Part shown: piece after piece, positions 10,566 through 20,301 of the stretch | How the letters are laid out: each line of letters begins with the position of its first letter | How positions within the stretch are numbered: position 1 is the stretch's first letter | Assembly (NCBI GenBank): GCA_040954445.1 | Contig: CP144362.1 | Coordinates: 62,001 to 126,000 of the forward strand | Direction of reading: 5' to 3' | Source: Burkholderia sp. | GTDB taxonomy: Bacteria; Pseudomonadota; Gammaproteobacteria; Burkholderiales; Burkholderiaceae | Length of the DNA: 64,000 nucleotides | The notes under the pieces: generated by a model | What the model was told of the DNA's origin: nothing | The model's database searches: none | Seen by the model: only the letters and a program-made list of their open reading frames with translations | Program-made: the position numbers and the translations under genes

Positions 10566-10683
10566 TATTAATCCGCAATTTGCGATCTTGAAATTAACAA
10601 ATCGACTCTCATGTGATAGGCATGGAGAAACGAGACATGAGGGACGATTTTCCAATTTCAAGATCGCAAATTGCGGATTAATA
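10566..10683. repeat. IS-B hairpin MITE 3 (TA-flanked)
   Basis: 118 bp; the outer 30 bp of each arm are identical and share the variant TTAATCCGCAATTTGCG. It lies exactly at the junction between an IS-A remnant and the rfbC fragment. Confidence 0.88.
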
Positions 10684-10902
10684 GCCTGTCTATTGCCCGA
10701 ATCGCTGCGAATCGCGCCGAATGTCAATCTCGACATCGAAGACGCTGCCCTCGACCACGCGCACCAGCTTGCCCTGTGCGTGCTCGATTTGGTAATGCAG
10801 CCCGCGCAACACCGCCGCGCACCGAACGCGAATGATTGTCCTGCAGGAATATCGCGCCCTGCGCGAGCTGTTCCTCGAACTCGAGCGCATTGAGAAAATG
10901 GA
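10684..10902 (-). pseudogene. rfbC: dTDP-4-dehydrorhamnose 3,5-epimerase fragment
   Basis: Minus-strand reading gives EFEEQLAQGAIFLQDNHSRS in one frame, then VLRGLHYQIEHAQGKLVRV and EGSVFDVEIDIRR in another. These are the conserved core of RfbC (dTDP-rhamnose synthesis for LPS). Both ends are cut (MITE 3 at one side, an IS-A mini at the other) and there is a frameshift after HSRS. No other rhamnose gene is in the window, so this is an orphan scrap. Confidence 0.85.
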
Positions 10903-11026
10903 ACGGATTGCGGACGAGCGAGGTCAACCGCATGGTTGACCTCGCTCGTCCGCAATCCGTTCGTATCGCCTGAAATTATCCCGTCGATGCTATTGCGTCC
11001 TCACACTCGATTTATGCAACAACGCC
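10903..11026 (+). repeat. IS-A right-end palindromic mini-element (partial)
   Basis: Ends with a right terminal repeat at 11026. Contains an inverted duplication of about 28 bp (ACGGATTGCGGACGAGCGAG and complement) around a GCAT loop, the same region in which the other IS-A minis fold. Confidence 0.75.
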
Positions 11027-11120
11027 AAGTTACTCTAGAATCTGACTTGATAGGAGGCTGGCCCCGCGACCGTGGCGCGTAAACGGAAACGGATCTCGCT
11101 CGATTTATGCAACAACACCC
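11027..11120 (-). mobile_element. Solo IS-A left end
   Basis: About 94 bp matching only the 5' noncoding left end of IS-A on the minus strand, ending in a diverged terminal repeat (ACAACACC). Confidence 0.75.
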
Positions 11121-12143
11121 CGGTGGTAGCCACTGTCTTTCTTCCATTCTCGACGACTGTCACGGGAAATTGCATCAACCGCGCCATTACGCCACGCCGC
11201 ACCGGGTATATCCGCTGGCCAATGAACGGCACCCTCGCGTGGCGGAATCGAAGGAATAGCACTGCGTGCAGCAATGGCCGCATGGCATGGCTTGGTGTCG
11301 TAGGCACCATCACCGCCGATGACATCGATTTATTCTTCGCGTGGAATCTGGTCGAGCAACTTGGCCAGAGCGTCACCGTCAGCCACATTCTGATTCGTCA
11401 TTAGCGCGGCATGCACTTGACCCGTATTCGCGTTGAGCGCGAGATGGACTTTACGCCACGTGCGCCGCTTCGAGTAGCCGTGCTGGCGCACCTTCCATTC
11501 ACCTTCGCCATAGACTTTCAGACCGGTGCTGTCGACATCCAGATGGATCGGTTCGATGTCGCGAAGGATCGGCAGTTCGATATCAAGCGTTTTTACCCGG
11601 CGACAGAGCGTAGTGTAATTCGGCACCGGCAAGCTCGGGAAGGCCAAATCGCGCAGACTTTGGGTGAAACCTTGCAGGGCGCGCAAGGTCAGTCGATAGA
11701 CGGTCTTTACGCCAAGTAATGCCTGAATCAGCGTATCGCCGTATAGACACGGGCGACCACGTGTGGGTATGGCATCGGGTATTCTGGCAAGGACGGCTTC
11801 ATCTATCCATATTGTTACGTTCCCCCGGTTGATCAGGCCTTCATTATAGGCCGCCCAATTCCTGACACGGTAGCGTGCCTTCGAATCACCTGTCTTACAT
11901 ATGTCCTGGCGTATTTTCTTCTTAAAAATTAGGCAGTTACTCTGGAATCTGACTTGATATCAATCCTCAACTCGTGATCTTGAAATTGGAAAATCGTTTT
12001 TCATGTCTCGTTTTTCAATACCACTCACATGAAGAACGATTTTCCAATTTCAAGATCACGAGTTGAGGATTGATAAAATGGGGCTCGCCACGACTGTTGC
12101 GCATAAAAGTCACCGGCTCTCACCAGATTTATGCAACAACGCC
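11121..12143 (-). mobile_element. IS-A copy lacking its right end, with MITE 4 inside
   Basis: Starts inside the C-terminal coding part (CCGGTGGTAGCC) and ends at the left terminal repeat at 12143. The transposase lacks its ATG (ATA) and has CAA to TAA after PREE, so it is dead. MITE 4 is inserted at the TA of the left noncoding segment. Confidence 0.85.
11958..12075. repeat. IS-B hairpin MITE 4 (TA-flanked)
   Basis: 118 bp. The arms are identical over 49 bp except one position, and both carry the unusual end TATCAATCCTCAACTCG instead of the usual TATTGATCCGAAATT. Confidence 0.9.
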
Positions 12144-12264
12144 TCTTCTACGCATTCTCTTCGATCGTCACGCTGACATTCACCAAGCATTTCTGAAACT
12201 TGGCTGCTCGCTCGTCTGTTGAAATATCTTCAGGCGTGCTGAGCAGGATTTTTGCACTAACCTC
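12144..12264. other. Short gap downstream of rplY, unidentified
   Basis: The minus strand reads as a short open end (KILLSTPEDISTDERAAKF...) stopping near 12158, which I do not recognise. In Burkholderiaceae pth usually follows rplY, but nothing here resembles Pth. The segment CAGCACGCCTGAAGATATT (minus strand, about 12225-12245) recurs almost exactly at 4258-4276 on the plus strand. Confidence 0.3.
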
Positions 12265-12879
12265 TTAGGCAGACGGCGTTTCGCCTTCGCCTGCAGCAGG
12301 TTCGTCCGAAACAGCCCCAGCCGGGATCGTCGCGGTCGCGATCACTGGGTTTTCGGCGTCGATGTGCGCGACCAACGAGACGCCGTTCGGTAGCACGATA
12401 TCCTTGGCGTGGACCGACTGACCGGCTTCCAGCTTCGACAGGTCGACTTCCAGGAATTCCGGCAGGGCGACCGGCAGGCACTCGATGTCGAGTTCCACGA
12501 CCACGTGAGAGATGACGGCGCTCGATAACTTCACAGCCGGGCTGACTTCGGCATTAAGGAAATGGACCGGAACTTTGGTGTGCAGCTTCTTCGATGCATT
12601 GATACGCTGGAAATCAACGTGCAGCACGAGCTGTCGGAATGGGTGGTATTGCACGTCACGCAGTAACACCTTTTGCGACTCGCCGGCCACTTCGAGCTCG
12701 AGGATCGACGAGTGAAACGCTTCCTTTTTCAGGGCGTGCCACAGGGCGTTGTGATCGAGTTCGATCATTTGCGGAGCAGCTTCCCCACCGTAGACGATAC
12801 CCGTGGTCCTGCCAGCGTTGCGCAGGCGGCGGCTCGCGCCCGTACCTTGCAGGGTGCGCTCGAAAGCGACGACTTTCAT
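12265..12879 (-). CDS. rplY: 50S ribosomal protein L25 (Ctc/TL5 type)
   Basis: 204-residue L25 of the long, two-domain type. The N-terminal 5S rRNA-binding domain (about 1-95) contains the motifs ASRRLRNAG and [11 protein letters not shown], followed by the C-terminal TL5 beta domain (about 96-185) and an acidic Glu/Ala tail. Start taken at [12 protein letters not shown] (12879), the family start, four codons inside the longest frame. It lies downstream of prs on the same strand with about 150 bp between, the usual Burkholderiaceae order. A GC hairpin sits in that spacer. Confidence 0.95.
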   Translation of the reverse strand: MKVVAFERTLQGTGASRRLRNAGRTTGIVYGGEAAPQMIELDHNALWHALKKEAFHSSILELEVAGESQKVLLRDVQYHPFRQLVLHVDFQRINASKKLHTKVPVHFLNAEVSPAVKLSSAVISHVVVELDIECLPVALPEFLEVDLSKLEAGQSVHAKDIVLPNGVSLVAHIDAENPVIATATIPAGAVSDEPAAGEGETPSA

Positions 12880-12914
12880 GAGATGCTCCATTGCTGCCCA
12901 CCAGGCAGTTGAAT

Positions 12915-12930
12915 GAGGCCTTGCGGCCTC
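12915..12930 (-). promoter_or_regulatory. Hairpin in the prs-rplY spacer
   Basis: Perfect 6-bp stem GAGGCC / GGCCTC with a 4-nt loop, 36 bp upstream of the rplY start. There is no T tract on the rplY-coding strand, so it is more likely a leader structure than a terminator. Confidence 0.35.
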
Positions 12931-13031
12931 AAGAAACCAGCCCGGGTTTCGTTCTTCCAGGCCGTCTGTACAAAAAAGTAGGCTTCAAGCTTCGCTTTTC
13001 GCGGACTACCGAATTCGGTCGATCGCCGGGA

Positions 13032-13988
13032 TCAGGACTCGGCGAACAGCGACATCACCGAATCGCCGCGGCGGATGCGCGCGAAGGTTTCGGCGAGCAG
13101 ATCGGCGCTCGACAGCGCGCGGATTTTTGCGCAGCCAAGCGACTCGGCGCTCAGCGGGATGGTGTCGGTCACGACCAGTTCGTCAAGCTCCGAAGCGTCA
13201 ATCCGCACTGCCGCGCTGCCCGATAGTACCGGGTGCGTCGCGTAGGCGAACACGCACTTGGCGCCACGCTGTTTGAGCACGTGTGCGGCTTTGCAGAGCG
13301 TGCCAGCCGTATCGACCATGTCGTCCATGATCACGCAGGTGCGGCTTTCCACTTCACCGATGATATTCATCACCTCGGCGATGTTCGCCTTCGGGCGACG
13401 CTTGTCGATGATCGCAAGATCGCAGTTCAGTTGCTTGGCTAGCGCCCTAGCACGCACCACGCCGCCGACATCTGGCGACACCACCAGCAGGTCCGGGTGG
13501 TTCTGCTTCCGCAGGTCGCCCAACAGGATAGTCGTAGCGTAGATGTTATCGACCGGGATGTCGAAGAAGCCCTGGATCTGGTCGGCATGCAGATCCATGG
13601 TGATGATCCGCTCGACGCCGGCGATTTCCAGCATGTTCGCGACGATCTTCGCGGAGATCGCGACGCGCGCTGAACCCGGGCGTCGATCCTGGCGCGCATA
13701 ACCGAAGTAGGGGATAGCGGCGGTGATCCGACCGGCGGATGCGCGCTTCAGCGCATCGACCATGATCATCAGTTCCATCAGGTTGTCGTTCGTCGGTGCG
13801 CAGGTGGACTGCAGGACGAAACAATCCTTTCCGCGCACGTTTTCCTGGATCTCGACCTGAATTTCTCCGTCGGAGAAACGACTGACCATAGCCTTGCCAA
13901 GCGGGATACCGAGATTGTCCACAACTTTCCGCGCAAGCGCGGGGTTCGCGTTGCCAGTGAAAACCATCAGGCCATCATGGCTAGTCAT
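13032..13988 (-). CDS. prs: Ribose-phosphate pyrophosphokinase
   Basis: Makes PRPP from ribose 5-phosphate and ATP for nucleotide, His and Trp synthesis; cytosolic hexamer. 318 residues from the second Met ([10 protein letters not shown]). Motifs: ATP flexible loop region [11 protein letters not shown] signature [20 protein letters not shown] segment, and the ribose phosphate-binding loop DDMVDTAGT. In the flexible loop, relatives read RRPRSARV while this protein has RRPGSARV, an Arg to Gly change near the catalytic site. Otherwise full length. tRNA-Gln and ispE lie upstream on the same strand, as in Burkholderia. Confidence 0.96.
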   Translation of the reverse strand: MTSHDGLMVFTGNANPALARKVVDNLGIPLGKAMVSRFSDGEIQVEIQENVRGKDCFVLQSTCAPTNDNLMELMIMVDALKRASAGRITAAIPYFGYARQDRRPGSARVAISAKIVANMLEIAGVERIITMDLHADQIQGFFDIPVDNIYATTILLGDLRKQNHPDLLVVSPDVGGVVRARALAKQLNCDLAIIDKRRPKANIAEVMNIIGEVESRTCVIMDDMVDTAGTLCKAAHVLKQRGAKCVFAYATHPVLSGSAAVRIDASELDELVVTDTIPLSAESLGCAKIRALSSADLLAETFARIRRGDSVMSLFAES

Positions 13989-14032
13989 CATGAACCTACT
14001 TCAGACTGGGGCGGGAATCACTGAGGAAACTT

Positions 14033-14109
14033 TGGCAGGGGAGGAAGGACTCGAACCCTCGCATGCCGGAATCAAAATCCGGTGCCTTGACCAACTTGGC
14101 GACTCCCCT
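14033..14109 (-). tRNA. tRNA-Gln (TTG)
   Basis: 77 nt including an encoded CCA. Anticodon arm CCGGA-TTTTGAT-TCCGG gives anticodon TTG. D arm GCC..GGC and T arm GAGGG/CCTTC fold. The acceptor stem is AGGGGAG/CTCCCCT, so the first pair is A1-T72 rather than the usual T1-A72 of tRNA-Gln. It sits between ispE and prs, the normal Burkholderiaceae position, probably cotranscribed. Confidence 0.94.
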
Positions 14110-14164
14110 ACACTCCTCAACTTTGAGCTTCACCGGAAGTGAAGGACATCCGATGCAGAAAAAT

Positions 14165-15049
14165 CTATGATGCGAAAGCGAAGAGTGGATGTTCACCCAG
14201 GCTTCCGGTAACAGCACTGCTCCAGTCTGCCGGCAAGGTAGCTTGTGCTGTTTTTGCCTCTTGCCTGCTATCGAATGCTGCGAAAACACTAGCTCCAGTG
14301 CCGGTCATCCGAGTCCGATATGGGGTCAGATAATACAGCACTTTAACTACCTTTGCAACTTCCGCATACTTTTTTGTTACAACCGCTTGTATATCGTTTT
14401 GGCCGAAGCTGTCTGGCCAACCCTTGCTACTTTTTTGTTTAATAAAACAGAACATTTTTATTGGTTTCGAATTTCTTGTCAACGACTTATCTGAAAAAAT
14501 TTCAGCAGTCGGTACGTGAACTCGAGGCGTCACAACGAGGAACCAGCGAAGTGGTAATTCTACCTGCTCCAGTGCCTCTCCGATGCCCTCCGCAAACGCA
14601 TTTTTTCCGAACACGAAGAAGGGCACGTCGGCACCCAGTTTCACGGCCAGCGTCTGCAGTTTCCAGCGCGGCTGGTCGAGCTTCCAGAGGCGGTTCAGGG
14701 CGAGCAGGGTGGTGGCCGCGTCGGAACTGCCGCCGCCCAGGCCAGCGCCCATCGGCAGCACCTTGTCGATCTCGATGTCGACGCCGAACGAGGTGCCAGT
14801 GTGGGTCTGCAGCAGGCGCGCGGCACGCACCACTAGGTCCTGTTCCTCGGCCACGCCAGCCACCTTGGTCAGGCGGTGAATCTCGCCGTCCTCGCGCAGT
14901 GTGTAGTGCAGGCGATCGCCCCAGTCAAGTAGCTGGAACACGGTCTGCAGCGAGTGATAACCATCCGGTCGGCGGCCCGTGATGTGCAGGAAAAGGTTGA
15001 GTTTCGCAGGGGCGAGGCAGTCGCGCAGCGAGCGGGAGATATCGGTCAT
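14165..15049 (-). CDS. ispE: 4-diphosphocytidyl-2-C-methyl-D-erythritol kinase
   Basis: GHMP kinase of the MEP isoprenoid pathway, phosphorylating CDP-ME. 294 residues. Motif 1 [20 protein letters not shown] near the N-terminus supplies the catalytic Lys and Asp region; motif 2 [14 protein letters not shown] is the ATP-binding glycine loop at about residues 95-108; motif 3 [12 protein letters not shown] lies near the C-terminus. The central stretch (about 195-245) is Lys/Ser rich, AT-richer than the rest and unlike close relatives, but the frame is continuous. Neighbours lolB upstream and tRNA-Gln/prs downstream are the family order. Confidence 0.94.
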   Translation of the reverse strand: MTDISRSLRDCLAPAKLNLFLHITGRRPDGYHSLQTVFQLLDWGDRLHYTLREDGEIHRLTKVAGVAEEQDLVVRAARLLQTHTGTSFGVDIEIDKVLPMGAGLGGGSSDAATTLLALNRLWKLDQPRWKLQTLAVKLGADVPFFVFGKNAFAEGIGEALEQVELPLRWFLVVTPRVHVPTAEIFSDKSLTRNSKPIKMFCFIKQKSSKGWPDSFGQNDIQAVVTKKYAEVAKVVKVLYYLTPYRTRMTGTGASVFAAFDSRQEAKTAQATLPADWSSAVTGSLGEHPLFAFAS

Positions 15050-15078
15050 GCTTAGGGGCTTCTTGAAAAAACAAGGAA

Positions 15079-15732
15079 TCAGCGGTCGAGCACGAGCTTG
15101 ATGTTGAGCGGCGGATACTCGTGAGTCAGGTTCAGGCGTTTGACGCTGGTGGCGGGTACGTCGGCGTAGGCAAGATAGTCGATGGTCCAGCCGTCCTGGC
15201 GGATCTGCTTGATCTGCGTGCCGCTTTCTCGTACCACGTCGGCCGGTGTGTACGGCGAGGGCTGCGGCAGCATCCAGTAGCGCAACCCGTTGAGAGGCAG
15301 CACGAAGCCGAGCGTGGCGCGCATCAGCTGGCTGATATTGGTGGCGTCGTGCGGCGCGCGGCCGGGGATCTCAAGCGAGGCGTTCTGCGGCGAGGAGTGC
15401 ACGATGGCAAGCGTCTGGCCAAGCGGGCTGCGCAGCTCGAGCGTAATCGCATTGCCAGTTTCCTGCCAGGCGAAATTTCCGTAGACGTTCTGCGTCTTGC
15501 CGAGGCGGTCGTCGTAGCGGACCGCGAAGCGGCCGGTGTAGGCGTGCGTTGCTTGAGTGGTGATGACATCGGCAGCCGGTGCGGTGCTACCGGAGGCGGG
15601 TACCAGCGCGCGCTGCGCAGCGCATCCGACGAGCAGGGCACCCACGGCCAGTGGGAGCAGGCCGAAGCGGGCGAAAGTGGCGAGCGCAGCACCTCGGCCA
15701 ATCGATCGAATTGCGCCTCGGCGGGGTTGCAT
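15079..15732 (-). CDS. lolB: Outer-membrane lipoprotein LolB
   Basis: Receives lipoproteins from LolA and inserts them into the outer membrane. 217 residues; basic N-terminus, hydrophobic signal and lipobox LLVGC with the lipidated Cys at about residue 37. The mature part carries LolB-type segments ([35 protein letters not shown]). The ispE start is 29 bp downstream, so the two are probably one operon. Upstream neighbours are replaced by IS sequence from 15795, so the native promoter region may be lost. Confidence 0.92.
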   Translation of the reverse strand: MQPRRGAIRSIGRGAALATFARFGLLPLAVGALLVGCAAQRALVPASGSTAPAADVITTQATHAYTGRFAVRYDDRLGKTQNVYGNFAWQETGNAITLELRSPLGQTLAIVHSSPQNASLEIPGRAPHDATNISQLMRATLGFVLPLNGLRYWMLPQPSPYTPADVVRESGTQIKQIRQDGWTIDYLAYADVPATSVKRLNLTHEYPPLNIKLVLDR

Positions 15733-15794
15733 ATTTATTAAATAATATGTGAATTTGAATCAAACTACATAACGAATTGGTTTGTACATGAAAG

Positions 15795-15862
15795 GGCGTT
15801 GTTGCATAAATCGCTCACGCGGACGCAATGGCATCGACGGGCTCGATTTATGCAACAACGCC
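15795..15862. repeat. IS-A 68-bp mini-element
   Basis: Two IS-A terminal repeats facing each other with only about 25 bp between, including GGACGCAATGGCATCGACGG from the right end. It has no coding capacity. Confidence 0.8.
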
Positions 15863-16220
15863 ACGCCGCACCGGGCATATCCGCTGGCCAATGAACGGAA
15901 CAACCTCGCGTGGCGGAATCGAAGGAATAGCACTGCGTGCAGCAATGGCCGCATGGCATGGCTTGGTGTCGTAGGCACCATCACCGCCGATAACATCGAT
16001 TTATTCTTCGCGTGGAATCTGATCGAGCAACTTGGCCAGAGCGTCACCGTCAGCCACATTCTGATGCGTCATTAGCGCGGCATGCACTTGACCTGTATTC
16101 GCGTTGAGCGCGAGATGGACTTTACGCCACGTGCGCCGCTTCGAGTAGCCGTGCTGGCGCACTTTCCATTCACCTTCTCCATACACCTTCAGACCGGTGC
16201 TGTCGACAACCAGATGGATC
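15863..16220 (-). mobile_element. IS-A internal fragment
   Basis: Minus-strand transposase middle part without either end, bounded by the 68-bp mini and the left end of the next copy at 16221. CAA to TAA follows PREE as in the copy at 11121. Confidence 0.82.
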
Positions 16221-17352
16221 GGCGTTGTTGCATAAATCGAGCGAGATCCATTGATGTTTACGCGCAACAGTCTCGGGGCCAGATCCCTATCTGGTCAGAT
16301 CCCAGAGTAACTGCCTAATTTTTTCCAAGAAAATGCGCAAGGACATACACAAGACAGGTGAGCCGAAGGCACGCTACCGTGTCAGGAATTGGGCGGCCTA
16401 TAATGAAGGCCTGATCAACCGAGGGAACGTAACAATATGGATAGATGAAGCCGTCCTTGCCAGAATACCCGATGCCATACCCACACGTGGTCGCCCGTGT
16501 CTATACGGCGATACGCTGATTCAGGCATTACTTGGCGTGAAGACCGTCTATCGACTGACCTTGCGCGCCCCTGCAAGGTTTCACCCAAAGTCTGCGCGAT
16601 TTGGCCTTCCCGAGCTTGCCGGTGCCGAATTACACCACGCTCTGTCGCCGGGCAAAAACGCTTGATGTCGAACTGCATGTCGAACTGCCGATCCTTCGTG
16701 ACAATGAACCGATCCATCTGGTTGTCGACAGCACCGGTCTGAAGGTGTATGGAGAAGGTGAATGGAAGGTGCGCCAGCACGGCTACTCGAAGCGGCGCAC
16801 GTGGCGTAAAGTCCATCTCGCGCTCAACGCGAATACAGGTCAAGTGCATGCCGCGCTAATGACGAATCAGAATGTGGCTGACGGTGACGCTCTGGCCAAG
16901 TTGCTCGACCAGATTCCACGCGAAGAACAAATCGATGTCATCGGCGGTGACGGTGCCTACGACACCAAGCCATGCCATGCGGCCATTGCTGCACGCAGTG
17001 CTATTCCTTCGATTCCGTCACGCGAGGGTGCCGTTCATTGGCCAGCGGATATGCCCGGTGCGGCGTGGCGTAATGGCGCGGTTGATGCAATTGCCCGTGA
17101 CGGTCGTCGAGAATGGAAGCAAGACAGTGGCTACCACCGGCGATCGCTTTCCGAGAATGCGATCTATCGGTTCAAGACCCTCACCGGCAACTGTCTCTGG
17201 GCGCGTCACATCGACTCGCAGGCGACCGAGGTTGCCTGCGCGGCGGCGTCATCAACCGCATGGCGGACCTCGCTCGTCCGCAATCCGTTCGTATCGCCTG
17301 AATTATGCCGGTCCGATGCCATGGCGTCCTCACGTTCGATTTATGCAACAAC
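16221..17352 (+). mobile_element. IS-A full-length copy, transposase frameshifted
   Basis: Left repeat at 16221 and a slightly damaged right repeat ending near 17352. The transposase from 16333 is broken by an extra C at about 16570 (GCGCCCCTGC), a 12-bp duplication giving VELHVELP, and changes near 17232. Confidence 0.88.
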
Positions 17353-17842
17353 GACAGATGGATCAATTCATTGTCACGAAGGATCGGCAGTTCGACATCA
17401 AGCGTTTTTGCCCGGAGACAGAGCGTGGTGTAATTCGGCACCGGCAAGCTCGGGAAGGCCAAATCGCGCAGACTTTGGGTGAAACCTTGCAGGGCGCGCA
17501 AGGTCAGTCGATAGACGGTCTTCACGCCAAGTAATGCCTGAATCAGCGTATCGCCGTATAGACACTGGCGACCACGTGTGGGTATGGCATCGGGTATCCT
17601 GGCAAGGATGGCTTCATCTATCCATATCGTCACGTTCCCCGGTTGATCAGGCCTTCATTATAGGCCGCCCAATTTCTGACACGGTCAGCGTGCCTTCGGC
17701 TCACCTGTCTGGTGTATGTCCTTGCGCATTTTCTTGGAAAAAATTAGGCAGTTACTCTGGAATCTGACTTGATAGGGGGCTGGGCCCCGCGACCGTTGCC
17801 CGTAAACGTCAAGGGATCTCGCTCGATTTATGCAACAACGCC
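17353..17842 (-). mobile_element. IS-A left part in inverted orientation
   Basis: Minus-strand left half joined tail-to-tail to the preceding plus-strand copy, ending at a left terminal repeat at 17842. Together they form an inverted dimer. Confidence 0.85.
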
Positions 17843-17896
17843 ACAGATGCCGCGCGATGCGCGGCATCTACCCGCAGCATCAACCTGATCTGATGC

Positions 17897-17925
17897 TTGC
17901 AACATCTTGCGAGCCTCTCTATAAT
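17897..17925 (+). promoter_or_regulatory. Sigma-70 type promoter of tRNA-Val
   Basis: TTGCAA (17897-17902), a 17-bp spacer and a consensus TATAAT (17920-17925), ending 13 bp before the tRNA. Spacing and position fit a stable-RNA promoter. Confidence 0.75.
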
Positions 17926-17938
17926 TCAAACTGAGCGC

Positions 17939-18015
17939 AGGCTCGTAGCTCAGTTGGTTAGAGCACCACCTTGACATGGTGGGGGTCGTTGGTTCGAATC
18001 CAATCGAGCCTACCA
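17939..18015 (+). tRNA. tRNA-Val (GAC)
   Basis: 77 nt with encoded CCA. Acceptor AGGCTCG/CGAGCCT is fully paired. The anticodon arm CCACC-TTGACAT-GGTGG gives GAC. D and T arms are canonical. In Burkholderiaceae this tRNA usually precedes thrS; here only about 150 bp of unrecognised leader follows before IS remnants begin at 18168. Confidence 0.95.
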
Positions 18016-18167
18016 GCGTATTCAACATAGGCGGGAAAGGCGCAGCTCTTCTCTCGAAGAGAGGGCTCGTTTGGTCGTTGATTGTCATTTCAGAGCCGGT
18101 TTCCGCAGGCGCGTGCAAATTCCATCCATCTCTCAGCGAATCTGGTGGTTCAGAAAAACGCATTTTT

Positions 18168-18257
18168 GATCAGGCCGCGAGCGCCAAAAGTCTAGCCTGA
18201 CGGGTTTTGAGGGGTGATTTGAAGCTTAGTTGAAGCTCGGTTTTTCGAGACACGATT
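18168..18257. mobile_element. End fragment of an IS3-type element
   Basis: About 90 bp similar to 26173-26265 (GATCAGGCC, then a CCTGACGGG-like stretch, GTGATTTGAAGC and TTTTTCGAGAC). The copy at 26173 continues into an IS3-family transposase 3' end, so this is the same element's terminus. Confidence 0.6.
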
Positions 18258-18804
18258 GGCGTTGGTGCATAAATCGAGCGTGAGGACGCAATGGCATCGA
18301 CGGGCATAGTTTCAGGCGATACGAATGGATTGCGGATGAGCGAAGTCCGCCATGCGGTTGATTGCGCATGGCGCGCTGGTGGCCTCGTTCGCCTCTGCGC
18401 CTTGATGTGACGCACCAGAGACGGTTTCCTGTGAGCGTCTTGAATCGATACATCGCATTCTCGGCAAGCGATCGCCGGTGGTAGCCACTGTCTTTCTTCC
18501 ATTCTCGACAACCGTCACGGGCGATTGCATCAACCGCGCCGTTACGCCACGCCGCACCGGGCGTATCCGCTGGCCAATGAGCGGCACCCTCGCGTAGCGA
18601 AATCGAAGGAACAGTACTGCGTGCAGCAATGGCCCCGCATAGCCATGGCTTGGTGTCGTAGGCACCGTCGCCACTGATGACATCGATCTTTTTGGCGCGC
18701 AGAATCTGGTCGAGAAACTTGGCCAAAGCGTCATCCGTCATCCACATCCTGATGCGTCATCGCACGGCATGCACTTGACCCGTATTCGCGTTGAGCGCGA
18801 GATG
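18258..18804 (-). mobile_element. IS-A right part, diverged
   Basis: Begins with a mutated right terminal repeat (GGCGTTGGTGCAT) and runs through the C-terminal half of the transposase on the minus strand, then breaks off at the start of IS91-type sequence. Confidence 0.8.
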
Positions 18805-18834
18805 GTAAGTCGGGTGCGTACCCGTCCATGCGAG

Positions 18835-19960
18835 GTACTCATCATTCGAACCTTCAGCCCAATCCAAAAGCTTTTCCAGCGTGGCGACGCCTGGTGGGGA
18901 TATGTGCAGGAAAACGGTGAAAAGATCCGTCCGGTGGTCGTCAACAACGACGTCAACAACGTCATCTGCATGGTTGGTCTGCGGGCTTGGAAGTGAGGGG
19001 CTACGCAACCCACTGCTGCACCAACTCCGCGTACGAACATCGTAAGAAGGTCTGCTTCAGCTGCAAGAGCCGGTTCTGTCCGGCCTGTGTCGAGAAGGCG
19101 ACCGGTCAGTGGATCTCGTTGCAAACAACGCGATTGCCGCAAACTCATTGTTAATATATTACACTGACGATGCCCTCGGCGCTGTGGGGAGCGTATTCAG
19201 CCTGAACCGTGGGTTGCTGAACTGGCCAAGCAGGCTTGGCCTGCCAGCGTCGTCAAAAAGTTCAGGCAGCACTAGGAAATTCTTCCTGGAATTTTCACGG
19301 CACTACATGTTTGGCCGCAACCTGCAATGGAACGTGCAGGTTCATCTGAGCGTGACTTACGGGGGCGTGACCGACGATGGCGAGCATTGGGAGCCGCTGT
19401 ATTGCATGTACTCGAAGATCATGCCAATGTGGCCGATACGCGATCATCGACCGGCTGCTTCAGTCGTATGAGCAACTGGTCTTGCCTTCACAGTTGAAGG
19501 CGCAGTGTCCGACGAAAGTGGACTGGAGCCGTTGGCTGAAGTCCACTACAGCAAACCGTGGATCGTGCATTTCGCGCAGCCCTCCAGCAGCCGTGTGCGC
19601 AACGTCAACTATCTAGGCCAGTACATCAAACGTCCGCGCGCTGGCGCACAGTCGAGATTGAAGCACGATGACGGCAAGACGGTGCGTTCGACTACCTGAG
19701 TCATCGAGACGAGTGCTATCGGACCGCGGAGTATGAGACGCAGGCATGCATCGCCCGGTTTGCGCAACACATTTCAGAGAAGCACTTCCGGATGATCAAT
19801 TTTTACGGATTTTTGATGAACCGGGTGAAGGGGAAACGGCTGCCCAAAGTCAGTACGCTACTGGGCCAGAAACCGCCACCCGTGAAAAAGATTCGAGATC
19901 GGGATTTACAGCGTCAGACCTTCGGCGTTGACCCATTGGACCTGCATATTGTGCGGTAGT
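18835..19960 (+). pseudogene. IS91-family transposase, multiple frameshifts
   Basis: Degraded HUH-type rolling-circle transposase. In order: N-terminal IQKLFQRGDAWWGYVQ, the cysteine-rich zinc-binding segment (CFSCKSRFCPAC near 19050), LTMP/FSLNRGLLNW, the HUH region as WNVQVHLSVTYGG (near 19340), MPMW..YAIIDRLLQSY, the tyrosine region YLGQYIKRP (near 19613) and FDYLSHRDECYR to PKVSTLLGQKPPP at the end. At least four frame changes are needed to connect these. The first His of the HUH motif is Gln here. Terminal IS91-like sequence may continue to about 20160. Confidence 0.85.
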
Positions 19961-20161
19961 CCGCTGCGGTACGCCGGTATCACGCGAGGCAAAAAATAGC
20001 GCAACTGCGCGCGCGTCACGCAGCGCTGGCCCGCGCAAAAATTGTAAGCTGACGTCCCAGGGAGAGCAGTCCGTTTATAGAACGGGGCAATGGCCGATTC
20101 TCGATAAGTCATCACGCCTAGCGTAGAGCACCCGGTCACTCAGACGATCGCATGCTGCACA

Positions 20162-20187
20162 TATTGATCCGTAATTCGTGATCAATA
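20162..20187. repeat. IS-B micro-palindrome
   Basis: 22-bp TTGATC...GATCAA element between TA dinucleotides, equal to one IS-B terminal repeat closed on itself. Confidence 0.75.
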
Positions 20188-20288
20188 ACCGCGTGGCGAA
20201 CTTTGCTCGTCCGCAATCCGTTCATATCGCCTGAAATTGTGCCCGTCGATACCATTGCGTCTTCACGCTCGATTTACGCAACAACTCC
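20188..20288 (+). mobile_element. IS-A right end remnant
   Basis: About 100 bp of the right end, terminal repeat mutated to ACAACTCC at 20288. It ends 5 bp before the pgl ribosome-binding site. Confidence 0.8.
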
Positions 20289-20301
20289 GCCTGGAGGAGA
20301 A

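Noticed and set aside
8129..12075. Repeated hairpins with similar sequence as a CRISPR array
   Set aside because: Units are palindromic, TA-flanked, irregularly spaced and dispersed; there are no regular spacers and no cas genes.
18016..18167. thrS leader after tRNA-Val
   Set aside because: Position suggests it, but I cannot see an attenuator or a thrS start, so it was not annotated as such.
20203..20301. Longer pgl start inside the IS-A right end
   Set aside because: A GTG with a good Shine-Dalgarno at 20302 gives the family N-terminus; the upstream part is IS sequence.
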